A stretch of DNA of 64,000 nt from Mucilaginibacter myungsuensis. Its GTDB lineage: Bacteria > Bacteroidota > Bacteroidia > Sphingobacteriales > Sphingobacteriaceae. Position 1 is the first letter of the stretch, and every line of letters starts with the position of its first letter. The notes beneath the pieces are model-generated. The model was not told where the DNA came from. It was given only the letters and a program-made list of their open reading frames with translations, and made no database searches. The position numbers were made by a program, and so were the translations under genes. The stretch is taken from NCBI RefSeq assembly GCF_015222005.1, contig NZ_JADFFL010000001.1, forward strand, positions 620,001 through 684,000, written 5' to 3'. Of the stretch, positions 33,852 to 42,420 are shown piece by piece.

Positions 33852-34685
33852 TTATTTCTTAAGCAGATGCATCACATCCTCAGGTCGCGCACCTTCGTGC
33901 ACTAAGGCCATCAGGGCTTTGGTCATGCCGGCCGGGTTCTCATGCTGGATAACGTTACGCCCGTAAACTATTCCCTTAACACCCTGCTGCATCAGTCCGT
34001 AGGTGCGTTTCATAATATCCTCATCGCTGGCTTTGCCGCCGCCACGTACCAGAACGGGAATGTTGCCTGCTATCTCTACAATGCGGTGGTATTGGTTCAC
34101 GTCGTCGGTCGGATCTGCTTTAATGATATCGGCACCAAGCTCCACACCCTGACGAACCAGCGGAATGATCTTTTCGGGATCACCGTTTACCATGTAGCCA
34201 CCAGCCTCGGCATTCGGGCGGAATACTAAGGGTTCGATCATCAGTGGCATGGCATATTTATCGCACAGCGGTTTTATTTTAAGGATATTGTTAATGCACT
34301 GATCCATCACTTCCGGCTCGCCGGGAATACTGAACAAGTTAACAACTACGCAGGTAGCGTCCAACCGTAAAGCCTGCTCCACGGGATCCTCTATCATACG
34401 GCTAAATAGCGACCTCGGTAACTCTTTGCCATATACGTTGGCCACATCCGTACGCAGCACCAGCGAGGGCTTTTCCCTGCCGGGGATGGATTGCAGATAC
34501 TGGGCCTGGCCAACGGTCAGTTGGATAGCATCGGGGGCAGCGTCAACCAAGGTCTCAACCGCTTTTTGGATATTTTCGATACCGTTCAGGAAACTGTATT
34601 CGTTAAAAAACCCATGATCTATAGCAACATCAAAGCAATTGCCCGACTTGCTGTTGAATAATCTGTTTAATTTATATTGTTTCAT
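33852..34685 (-). CDS. DhnA/LsrF-type class I aldolase
   Basis: The protein has 277 residues from the Met of MKQYKLN; a Met three codons earlier is possible but falls on the promoter -7 box. The TIM-barrel shows the family motifs FDVAIDHGFF (early Asp), DIIKADPTDD with the probable Schiff-base Lys (about residue 189), VRGGGKASDED for phosphate binding, and GRNVIQHENPAGM. The DhnA family includes archaeal-type fructose-bisphosphate aldolase and the LsrF thiolase. As first gene of the isomerase/kinase operon it probably cleaves the phosphorylated ketose made by those enzymes. The substrate is not certain. Confidence 0.88.
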   Translation of the reverse strand: MKQYKLNRLFNSKSGNCFDVAIDHGFFNEYSFLNGIENIQKAVETLVDAAPDAIQLTVGQAQYLQSIPGREKPSLVLRTDVANVYGKELPRSLFSRMIEDPVEQALRLDATCVVVNLFSIPGEPEVMDQCINNILKIKPLCDKYAMPLMIEPLVFRPNAEAGGYMVNGDPEKIIPLVRQGVELGADIIKADPTDDVNQYHRIVEIAGNIPVLVRGGGKASDEDIMKRTYGLMQQGVKGIVYGRNVIQHENPAGMTKALMALVHEGARPEDVMHLLKK

Positions 34686-34691
34686 AGATCC

Positions 34692-34699
34692 CAAATATA
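34692..34699 (-). promoter_or_regulatory. -7 box of the catabolic operon promoter
   Basis: On the minus strand TATATTTG (34699 to 34692) matches TAnnTTTG, and a TTG (34722 to 34720) lies exactly 20 nt upstream. That TTG is one end of the palindrome TTGTATATACAA. Transcription would begin only a few bases before the aldolase ATG at 34685, giving a nearly leaderless message, so this promoter needs a check. Confidence 0.5.
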
Positions 34700-34710
34700 T
34701 ACGGCCAAAG

Positions 34711-34722
34711 TTGTATATACAA
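34711..34722. promoter_or_regulatory. GntR-type operator TTGTATATACAA
   Basis: A perfect 12-bp palindrome in the divergent region between the aldolase operon and the first tandem GH92 gene. Its two ends supply the -33 TTG boxes of both facing promoters: minus strand 20 nt from TATATTTG, plus strand 21 nt from TATATTTA at 34735-34742. The sequence resembles the operator described for the HutC-type trehalose repressor TreR of Bacillus. The nearby HutC-type regulator at 29998 is the obvious candidate to bind and repress here. Confidence 0.65.
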
Positions 34723-34811
34723 GTTATTTGTTTTTATATTTAGGCCGACCAATTTTAGTCTGATGTTGCCCCTAACACAGCACTAAGCCAATATAACTGA
34801 ATAAAGACGAT

Positions 34812-37019
34812 ATGCCAATGAAAACCTGTAAAGCGCTTTTTGCTGCCTTAGTTTTACTTGCCTGCACGGCCGACGCCCAAAAACGCCCGTCTAACTTGCA
34901 ATATGTAGATCCAAGCATTGGCAGCGTGGGACTGATACTGGAACCAACAAGACCGACCATACATCTCCCCAACCAAATGATACGGGTAGCGCCTAACCGT
35001 AAGGATGCATTGGACGACCAGATATCGCACTTCCCGCTTTGCATCGCCTCGCACCGCATCGTGTCTTTATTTAATTTGATGCCTGTAAGCGGACCGAATA
35101 TGAAAACGCTGTGGAACGAACGTGAAGTTTATAACCACGAGATTTTGACACCCTATTATTATAAGTCCGAGTTAGGCGATGCCGGGAACCTGCTGGAGTT
35201 CTCGCCATCGGTAAAAAGCGGTTTCTTTAAGATCGCCTTTAAAGGCAATAACAATAATTATGTCCGCATCGGGCTATCCAATGCCGGCGGTAATTTAAGT
35301 ATCGACAGCAAGCGCAGCATCAGCGGCACTGAAGAACTTAACGGGATGAAAGCCTACCTATACGCCGAGACCGACGGCGATATCGCACAAGCCGCTGCAA
35401 ATGGTAAAACCTTAATGATCAGCACGCCAAAGAACATCGGGTTTAAATATGCCATATCCTATATCAGTATCGAACAAGCTAAACAGAACCTGCAGCGCGA
35501 CATCCTTGCCTGGGACTTTGCCGCGGTAAAAAGCACAGCTTACAGAGCATGGGACAAAGTAATGTCTCAGATACAGGTCGATGGCGGCACTTTGGCACAG
35601 AAACGGGTCTTCTATACCTCGCTTTACCGTTGTTATGAGCGTATGGTGGACATCAACGAGGGTGGCAAATACTACAGCAATTACGACCATCAAATACATC
35701 AAAGCACTAAACCCTTTTTTGTAGATAACTGGATATGGGACACTTACATCGCCCTTGGTCCGCTGCACATGATATTGGACCCGGATAAAGAGTTGGATAA
35801 GATCAACTCCTATGTAGATATGTACAAGCAGGGTGGCTGGATGCCATCGTTCGCGCTCATTTTTGGTGATTGGCCTGCTATGACGGGAAACCACGCCGCC
35901 ACCTGGATGGCCGACGCCTGGTTTAAAGGTATCCGCAATTTTGACCTTAAAACGGCCTATCAAGGTTTGCGCAAGAACTCGGTAGAAGCTACCCTCCTGC
36001 CCTGGAACAACGGCGCACCCACCAAACTGGACAGCTTTTACAACGCCAAAGGTTACATGCCCGGCCTGCATTACGGCGAACCGGAGACCGAGCCGCGTGT
36101 TGAACCCAGTTGGGAAAAGCGCCAATCTGTATCCGTTACTTTAGAGAACAGTTATAGCGACTGGAACATTGCCCGTTTGGCTAACGAATTGAACTTTTCG
36201 GACCATAAGGATCTATTTATGAAACGTTCTAAATTCTATCAGAACGTTTATCGCAAAGACCGCGGCTTTATGTGGGCCAAGGATAAGGACGGCAAATGGA
36301 TAGATAACATGGATCCTAAAGCCGCAGGCAGGGAGTTTTTCACCGAGAACAATGCCTACACCTATAATTGGGTGATTAAGCACGACTTTAGAGGACTGTT
36401 CGATATGATGGGCGGCACCAAACAAGCCGAGAACAAACTGGATCAACTCTTCCGCGAGGATCTGGGCACTGCCAAATTCATATTTTGGAAAACGCAGCCC
36501 GACGCATCCGGACTGGTGGGCCAATTTGTGATGGGTAACGAGCCGAGCTTCCATATCCCCTACCTGTATAACTACATGGGCGCACCGTGGAAGACCCAAA
36601 AACGCATCCGCATGCTGCTGGATACCTGGTATACCGATAACCTGTTCGGGATCCCGGGTGATGAGGATGGCGGCGGGATGACCTCGTTCGTCGTGTTCAG
36701 CATGATGGGTTTCTTCCCGGTGACGGCGGGTGTACCTGTGTATAATGTAGGTAGTCCGGTTTTCACCAAGGTAGTGATCGATTTGCCTAATGGTAAAAAA
36801 TTCACGATAAATGCGCCGCAAAGCACCGGCGAGAACAAATACATCCAAAGCGCGACTCTGAATGGCGCACCGCTGAACAGACCCTGGTTCACTCACAAAG
36901 ACCTGATCGATGGCGGCACTATTAACCTGCAAATGGGCAACCGCCCAAATAGATCATGGGGAGCGGCATCAAACGACGCGCCACCATCGGACGGGGATCA
37001 ATTGTACAATAAATGGTAA
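34812..37019 (+). CDS. GH92-family glycoside hydrolase (tandem copy 1)
   Basis: A 735-residue exported protein; the Met at 34818 is an equally good start. Signal peptide about 1-22 (ending TADAQ). It belongs to a GH92 branch different from the enzyme at 9010: the N-terminus reads YVDPSIGSVGLILEPTRPTI and lacks the usual G-N-T-x-P-A-V-x-x-P phrase. The catalytic Glu in GNEPSFHIPY (about 577) and the acidic motif GDEDGGGM are present. It probably acts as an exo-alpha-mannosidase in the periplasm. It is divergent from the sugar catabolic operon and shares its operator. The second tandem copy follows 7 nt later. Confidence 0.9.
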   Translation: MPMKTCKALFAALVLLACTADAQKRPSNLQYVDPSIGSVGLILEPTRPTIHLPNQMIRVAPNRKDALDDQISHFPLCIASHRIVSLFNLMPVSGPNMKTLWNEREVYNHEILTPYYYKSELGDAGNLLEFSPSVKSGFFKIAFKGNNNNYVRIGLSNAGGNLSIDSKRSISGTEELNGMKAYLYAETDGDIAQAAANGKTLMISTPKNIGFKYAISYISIEQAKQNLQRDILAWDFAAVKSTAYRAWDKVMSQIQVDGGTLAQKRVFYTSLYRCYERMVDINEGGKYYSNYDHQIHQSTKPFFVDNWIWDTYIALGPLHMILDPDKELDKINSYVDMYKQGGWMPSFALIFGDWPAMTGNHAATWMADAWFKGIRNFDLKTAYQGLRKNSVEATLLPWNNGAPTKLDSFYNAKGYMPGLHYGEPETEPRVEPSWEKRQSVSVTLENSYSDWNIARLANELNFSDHKDLFMKRSKFYQNVYRKDRGFMWAKDKDGKWIDNMDPKAAGREFFTENNAYTYNWVIKHDFRGLFDMMGGTKQAENKLDQLFREDLGTAKFIFWKTQPDASGLVGQFVMGNEPSFHIPYLYNYMGAPWKTQKRIRMLLDTWYTDNLFGIPGDEDGGGMTSFVVFSMMGFFPVTAGVPVYNVGSPVFTKVVIDLPNGKKFTINAPQSTGENKYIQSATLNGAPLNRPWFTHKDLIDGGTINLQMGNRPNRSWGAASNDAPPSDGDQLYNKW

Positions 37020-37026
37020 GCGATAT

Positions 37027-39267
37027 ATGAGAACATTAAACAAACTTACCACCGTCATACTGCTGTTAGCGGCTATCAGCAGCAAAAGCATCGCGCAGCA
37101 AAAAACAATGCAGGCTGTAGACTATGTAGATCCGAATATTGGCGGTTCGGGCATTGTGCTGCAACCTACACGTCCATTGGTGCACCTGCCTAATTCGATG
37201 ATGCGGGTGTTCCCCATGAAACAGGACCAGTTGGATGACCAGATCATGTTCTTCCCGCTTTGTGTGGTATCGCACAGGATCGAGTACGCATTCTCTTTTC
37301 TGCCACTTAAAGGCGTACCTGACAATACTGCCTGGGGTAAACGTTTCACCGTGCTGGAAGAAACGACCACGCCCTATTTTTACAGCGCCGAGGATGAAGA
37401 GACCGGCATCACCGTTGGTCTTACTGCTTCGTCAAAAAGCGCCATCTTTGAAGTTGATTTTAAAAACCCTAACAATAATTATTTCCGCATCGGGCTTAAC
37501 GGTGGCAACGGAAATGTAGAGCAGACCGGCAAGCACAGCTTTGCAGGTACAGAAGAAGTTACAGGCTTAAAGACCTATTTTTACGCCGAGACCGATGAGG
37601 ATATCGCGCAGGTAAACTATCAGGGGACAGATAAGAAACGTCTGTTGGCCAAGTTCAATGCGGTCAAGGTCAAATTCAAATACGGGTTTTCTTACATCAG
37701 TATCGAACAAGCCAAAGCCAACCTTTACAAAGAGATACCAGCTTGGGACTTCGACTCCGTTAAACGTTCGGCTAAGACCATTTGGAACAACAAGCTTGGG
37801 CAGATCACTATTAAAGGCGGCACGCTTGGACAGAAACGCACTTTCTACGCATCGCTTTACCGCACTTACGAGCGGATGGTCGACATTAACGAGTACGGCC
37901 AATACTTTAGCGCTTACGATCAAAAAGTGCATCAAAGCAAGGAGCCATTCTTTGTAGATAACTGGATCTGGGATATGTACATCGCCGCCGAGCCGCTCCA
38001 TACCATCCTTGATCCCCGGAAAGAACAACAAAAGATCAGCTCCTATATCGAAATGTATAAACAAGGCGGCTGGATGCCCGCCTTTGCCTTAGCGACCGGC
38101 GATTGGCCTGCCATGACGGGCAACCACGCCGCATCATGGATGGCAGATGCCTGGGCTAAAGGTATTCGCGGGTTTGATGTGAAGACAGCTTACGAAGGCT
38201 TGAAAAAGAACTCTTTAGAAGGCACGCTCCTGCCTTGGCGTAATGGCCCCGCTACGGCTATAGACTCCTTTTACAACACCCATGGCTACCTCTACTCCAC
38301 CCGCCCTGAAGAACGCGGCAGCAAGGACGGTGTAGAGATGGACAAATGGTGGGAAGGCCGCGGCAACGAGGGCGTATCCATCACCTTAGAATGGAGCATT
38401 TGCGATTGGGCCATTGCACAATTGGCTAAACCAGCGGGTTATGCTCAGGACAAACCGCTATTCTTGAAACGGGCGGGCTGGTATGGCAACGTTTACAATG
38501 CAGAAGAAGGTTTTGTATGGCCTAAAGATAAGAATGGCAACTGGATAAAACCTTACAATACCAAGCTGTTAGGTCGCGAATACGTGACCGAGAACAACTC
38601 TTACACCTACAATTGGACGCCTAAACACGACCTGACGGGGCTGTTCGCCAAAATGGGCGGCAAGGAAAAAGCTGAAGCTAAGTTGGATCAACTGTTCCGC
38701 GAGGACCTTGGGCTGCCCAAATTTCATTTTTGGCTGAACCAGCCCGATGCATCGGGCATGGTGGGGCAATTTGTTATGGGTAACGAGCCAAGCTACCATA
38801 TCCCCTACCTGTATAATTACCTGGGCGCACCGTGGAAGACCCAAAAACGCATCCGCATGCTGATAGATACCTGGTTTCCCGATAACGTTTTCGGCATACC
38901 CGGCGATGAGGATGGCGGCGGAACGACCGGTTTTGTGGTACTATCTATGATGGGTTTCTTTCCCGTTACGCCTGGTGTCCCGGTGTATACGATCGGTAGC
39001 CCGAGCTTTGGCGAGGCGAGCGTTAAGCTGCCATCAGGCAAAACTTTCACGGTTAAAGCGATCAATAATTCAAAGAACAATGTGTACATCCAAAAAGCGA
39101 TGCTGAACGGGAAGGTGTTAGATAAACCATGGTTCACACACACAGATCTGTTGAAAGGCGGCACGCTAACCCTGACCATGGGCGACAGACCTAATAAAGC
39201 CTGGAGTAGTAAAGCCGGTAGTGCGCCGCCATCTGGGATAGATATAGATCCGGAGGTGTACAGATAA
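37027..39267 (+). CDS. GH92-family glycoside hydrolase (tandem copy 2)
   Basis: The protein has 746 residues from MRTLNKLTTVILLL, giving a clean signal peptide (about 1-22, ending SKSIAQ); the frame is open further upstream, inside the previous gene. It is a close paralogue of copy 1, sharing YVDPNIGGSGIVLQPTRPLV, MVDIN, FVDNWIWD, MYKQGGWMP, the catalytic GNEPSYHIPYLYNY and GDEDGGGTTGFVV. The duplication with divergence suggests two related mannosidic linkages. Neither copy has its own SusC/SusD nearby, so substrates may arrive through the transporter at 3873-8870 or another locus. Confidence 0.9.
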   Translation: MRTLNKLTTVILLLAAISSKSIAQQKTMQAVDYVDPNIGGSGIVLQPTRPLVHLPNSMMRVFPMKQDQLDDQIMFFPLCVVSHRIEYAFSFLPLKGVPDNTAWGKRFTVLEETTTPYFYSAEDEETGITVGLTASSKSAIFEVDFKNPNNNYFRIGLNGGNGNVEQTGKHSFAGTEEVTGLKTYFYAETDEDIAQVNYQGTDKKRLLAKFNAVKVKFKYGFSYISIEQAKANLYKEIPAWDFDSVKRSAKTIWNNKLGQITIKGGTLGQKRTFYASLYRTYERMVDINEYGQYFSAYDQKVHQSKEPFFVDNWIWDMYIAAEPLHTILDPRKEQQKISSYIEMYKQGGWMPAFALATGDWPAMTGNHAASWMADAWAKGIRGFDVKTAYEGLKKNSLEGTLLPWRNGPATAIDSFYNTHGYLYSTRPEERGSKDGVEMDKWWEGRGNEGVSITLEWSICDWAIAQLAKPAGYAQDKPLFLKRAGWYGNVYNAEEGFVWPKDKNGNWIKPYNTKLLGREYVTENNSYTYNWTPKHDLTGLFAKMGGKEKAEAKLDQLFREDLGLPKFHFWLNQPDASGMVGQFVMGNEPSYHIPYLYNYLGAPWKTQKRIRMLIDTWFPDNVFGIPGDEDGGGTTGFVVLSMMGFFPVTPGVPVYTIGSPSFGEASVKLPSGKTFTVKAINNSKNNVYIQKAMLNGKVLDKPWFTHTDLLKGGTLTLTMGDRPNKAWSSKAGSAPPSGIDIDPEVYR

Positions 39268-39279
39268 TTGCATTTTTCT

Positions 39280-39384
39280 GTAGAGACACGATACCTCGTG
39301 TTTCCCGTTTGCAAAGTCTGAACCGTTATCTGGAATAGCGCTCAGACCTGCATTGTGCGAGACGCGAGATATCGCGTTTCTACG
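39280..39384. repeat. Dispersed-repeat hairpins of the GAGACGCGATACCTCGCGTCTC type
   Basis: Two hairpins, GAGACACG..CGTGTTTC (39283-39304) and GAGACGCG..CGCGTTTC (39359-39380), with GTAGAGA and TCTAC at the outer ends, flank a short spacer. This motif family is common in intergenic DNA of Bacteroidota and cyanobacteria. It lies just after the tandem GH92 genes and may end their transcript. Confidence 0.6.
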
Positions 39385-39414
39385 GATACATAAAATTTTA
39401 CGTAACTTTAATTA

Positions 39415-39837
39415 ATGAAAAACCTTATCCTGCAATTATTTCTGTTAGCTTCATCAATACCGGCCTTCTCTCAAGCCCCGCCCAACGATCCGTATTTTAA
39501 ATTCATCAACTACAAGTTTTGCGAAAAACAATGGGTGGTGAGGAATAGCCACAAACGGGCCGATTACTACCAGTTCGGTTTTATGTATGTAGACAAGGCC
39601 AAGGGCTTTGTTTTTCAGCAGAGCGGCGTTTTCTTCGTCGATAAGGATGGCCGCTATGTGGTCAATAAGAGATCTCTAAAACAAAAGCACACGCGTGATG
39701 AAATAGACGTTCTACAGCGAAAATGGGCAGCAGCGTTTCCTTACGAGTGGACCTTCTCACCCATCCCTCCTGAGCGATTCAACGACCTTAAGATAAAGCA
39801 AGCGGTGCCCGATTGGGTGAAAAAGTACTACAATTGA
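39415..39837 (+). CDS. Small exported protein of unknown function
   Basis: A 140-residue protein with a signal peptide (about 1-19, ending IPAFSQ). The mature part is basic and aromatic-rich, with KFCEKQWVVRNSHKRADYYQ and several Tyr/Trp residues, one Cys, and no known motif. It is not recognised as any family. It is preceded by a repeat hairpin region and is convergent with the L,D-transpeptidase gene 14 nt away, so it is probably a single-gene unit. Confidence 0.6.
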   Translation: MKNLILQLFLLASSIPAFSQAPPNDPYFKFINYKFCEKQWVVRNSHKRADYYQFGFMYVDKAKGFVFQQSGVFFVDKDGRYVVNKRSLKQKHTRDEIDVLQRKWAAAFPYEWTFSPIPPERFNDLKIKQAVPDWVKKYYN

Positions 39838-39851
39838 CAGAGTATTCCTCC

Positions 39852-40622
39852 TCACTTATAAATAGATATCGGCGTACCCGGTATCACGTATTTAAATAAA
39901 CTATCCATCCCCGCATTTGCAATAGCGACACAGCCATTGGTCCAGTCCCTTTTATTTTTGCGGCTGTCGCTTGTACCGTGCACCATGATCTGATCCCCGG
40001 GCAGCACACCTTTTCTTCGCGCTGCCTCTTTATGTACCGAATCGGGGTACGATATCAAATAAGCTTTGTAGTATTTTACCTGCGTAGTTTTGCCGGTCAA
40101 TCTATAATGGCCTTCGGGTGTTTTGCGGTCGCCGGCCTTTTCTTTGTCGCCAATGGGAACCTGACCAAGATTGCATCGATAGGTTAAAAACGGTTTGTTA
40201 TTTCTAAAGAACATCAGCCGCCTTTTGCTTTTTAACACGACAATACTATCTGCCGAGGACAGCACCGCGTAAGTAGCTGCCAACCTTTGCTGAAAATTTT
40301 CTGCATCAAGCAAAGCAGCTTTGTCATCTGCGTTTCTTTTGCGGAAAACCGCCAAAAATCTTCCCTGTAAATTTGTATTAAAAAAAGCCTCCCCTTCAAG
40401 CAGCAATTTAAAATATTGGTGAAATTTTAGCGAATTATGATATTGATCTTGATAGATGCGGAATGTATCGATCACAGGCGGGATCTTTTTTAATAGCGCT
40501 TGATAGTCGGGCTCGGTGTTTCGGACGGCCTTATTAGTTTCGGTTTTACTATGCGCATTGTAAAACAAGCCGGGCGCGGTTGACATGAGCAGCACACATA
40601 CCAATAATTTAACTTTTGTCAT
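39852..40622 (-). CDS. L,D-transpeptidase (YkuD family)
   Basis: A 256-residue exported protein. After the N-terminal signal (about 1-25) and a helical region, the YkuD catalytic domain occupies about 120-256. The active-site motif is seen as MVHGTSDSRKNKRDWTNGCVAI, with His about 213 and the nucleophile Cys about 231. Upstream in the domain is VPIGDKEKAGDRKTPEGHYRL, typical for the fold. It forms 3-3 cross-links or anchors proteins in peptidoglycan. The gene starts 11 nt after the double-protease gene on the same strand and may be cotranscribed with it. Confidence 0.9.
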   Translation of the reverse strand: MTKVKLLVCVLLMSTAPGLFYNAHSKTETNKAVRNTEPDYQALLKKIPPVIDTFRIYQDQYHNSLKFHQYFKLLLEGEAFFNTNLQGRFLAVFRKRNADDKAALLDAENFQQRLAATYAVLSSADSIVVLKSKRRLMFFRNNKPFLTYRCNLGQVPIGDKEKAGDRKTPEGHYRLTGKTTQVKYYKAYLISYPDSVHKEAARRKGVLPGDQIMVHGTSDSRKNKRDWTNGCVAIANAGMDSLFKYVIPGTPISIYK

Positions 40623-40633
40623 CGCCTAAAATA

Positions 40634-42355
40634 TTACTTGGTCAGGTTATCAATCACAAACTTCCTCAATGCCGCCGCCGGTACCACCACCGTACTCGTC
40701 CGGCTCAACCTTGCGATATTGATCCCCATAAAATTGCCCTTAAGATCAAACACCGGGCTGCCGCATTGTTCGGGTTTGATGATGGCATCCTGAATGAATA
40801 CATCTTTGAAGCCATCCCTGCGGATGCTTTTGCCACCGGCAAAATGTTCGGCCGGGTGGTTGCTTTTGCGTTGGGGAGGGTATTTTAAAATTACGGTACG
40901 TTGTACAGGTTTACCATCGGCAATAGTATTAATGGTCACAGTATCGCCGGCCATTTTGCCCGTCAAAGCCTTTACAAAGTCCAGTTCGTCTTCGGGTTTT
41001 GTGTTGCCTATCTGCACAACCGCGTCGCCCACTTTTATACCCGCATCGGCGGCAGCGCTATTGGGCTGTACGATAGTGAAAACCAATTTATCACCCTTTA
41101 AGCCTGTAGCCGCGCCGATGTAGCCATAGCTACTTTTAGGTGGCAGCGTAATATACTGACTGCCCAGTGCGCCCCAAACCGCAGTACCATTAACCTGTGA
41201 TAACAGCAAAGTCCCCAATTCCAAAGGGGCGATGCTGTCAGCCTTTGCATGTTTCAACGAAACAGCTTCCTCACCCATCCGGGCAGAAAGCTTCAGCAAT
41301 ACCAGATCATGCTTTTTATCGCGGGCTATCACTTGCAAACCGGGGCGCTTCAGCCCAAATTCTTGCCAACCGCCTTTGGCGAGCGAAATTTCCGCATCCG
41401 TTCCCACCATCGAGTTCTTGCTGATAATTAAAGTTGACTTGGGATCCTTTTTGCCAGGCAAGCCATCTTGTGCGATCAACGTACCGATCACGGTTTGCAT
41501 CCGGCCGTCAAGTGTACTGCTAATGGTAACGCAAGTGCGGATGGTATTGCGGTCTGCTTTGCCAAATTGTTTGACCTCATCCTTTTTTAAAGCGATGCCC
41601 GGACCGCTCTTGCTGTTTGCTAACGCATCTAACAATATGCTATCTTTTGGTAACGAAGTATAGTCGGCCGGTTTGGTAAGTGCATTCCAAAATTTACGGT
41701 AAGTATCCACAGGCACTTCATAATTCACCTGCTCCGACTCTCGGATACCACTGTGGATACCGATCACCTTACCATCCAGATCAAACAGTGGGCCACCCGA
41801 ATCACCGGGTTCCATCAAACAGCTCGACTCGATAAAGCCGTACTCGTTCTTCAGCACTTTTATTTCGCCCAGTCGCACGTTAGGTTTGCGTTGCTCTACC
41901 GTTTCGGGATAAGCAATGCTGATGCAAGGCTGACCGACCAGCAAACCATATGAACTCCCCATTGGCGCAAAAGGCCAGGGACCATCACCATTCAGCTTCA
42001 GCATAGCGGCATCCGGCACCATATTATCGGGCGGGAAAGCGATACGGCCTAAGCCCTTAGCCGTGGCTACTTTGCCATCCGGGAACATGACCTGATAGCT
42101 ATGATCATTCCGTACCACGTGGGCGGCGCTCAGTACGAAGCCTTCCTTGGTGACCACTACCCCGCTAAATTGCGCACTCATGCGGTTGCCGGTAGCGGCA
42201 TCTATCTCCCACATCAACACCGATGCCGGGTAGGCTTTTGCGATAGCTTGTTTGACCAGACCTTCAAAAGCGTTGGCTGGTTTGGCGGACTTTTGGGCGA
42301 AGGTTGTGATAGATAGGAATGCCGAGAGGAATAGTATGATCAGGTTTTTACACAT
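40634..42355 (-). CDS. Trypsin-like serine protease with PDZ domain and a second degenerate protease domain
   Basis: A 573-residue exported protein (signal peptide about 1-21). The first chymotrypsin-fold domain has a full triad: His79 in SAAHVV, Asp115 in PDAAML, Ser186 in GDSGGP. A second domain (about 255-395) keeps the fold but reads SKNS where SAAH would be. A PDZ domain follows (about 400-490; YGYIGAATGL through VGDAVVQIGNTKPEDEL), and the C-terminal part ends with EQCGSPVFD, aligned to the nucleophile segment with Cys in place of Ser. It is a DegP/HtrA-like envelope protease; the second half probably regulates or binds substrate. Confidence 0.85.
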   Translation of the reverse strand: MCKNLIILFLSAFLSITTFAQKSAKPANAFEGLVKQAIAKAYPASVLMWEIDAATGNRMSAQFSGVVVTKEGFVLSAAHVVRNDHSYQVMFPDGKVATAKGLGRIAFPPDNMVPDAAMLKLNGDGPWPFAPMGSSYGLLVGQPCISIAYPETVEQRKPNVRLGEIKVLKNEYGFIESSCLMEPGDSGGPLFDLDGKVIGIHSGIRESEQVNYEVPVDTYRKFWNALTKPADYTSLPKDSILLDALANSKSGPGIALKKDEVKQFGKADRNTIRTCVTISSTLDGRMQTVIGTLIAQDGLPGKKDPKSTLIISKNSMVGTDAEISLAKGGWQEFGLKRPGLQVIARDKKHDLVLLKLSARMGEEAVSLKHAKADSIAPLELGTLLLSQVNGTAVWGALGSQYITLPPKSSYGYIGAATGLKGDKLVFTIVQPNSAAADAGIKVGDAVVQIGNTKPEDELDFVKALTGKMAGDTVTINTIADGKPVQRTVILKYPPQRKSNHPAEHFAGGKSIRRDGFKDVFIQDAIIKPEQCGSPVFDLKGNFMGINIARLSRTSTVVVPAAALRKFVIDNLTK

Positions 42356-42420
42356 AATGGTTTAGGCTATTGTTATAGTTTCTCTTGTCTGTCAGCTAAT
42401 GGTCGGGGCATCGCTAACTG

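Noticed and set aside
35412..36932. Two long minus-strand frames of about 237 and 239 codons
   Set aside because: Both are antisense shadows of the first tandem GH92 gene; no start signals or family motifs.
36910..37026. A 39-codon extension of the second tandem GH92
   Set aside because: It overlaps the end of the previous gene and hides an otherwise perfect signal peptide starting at 37027.
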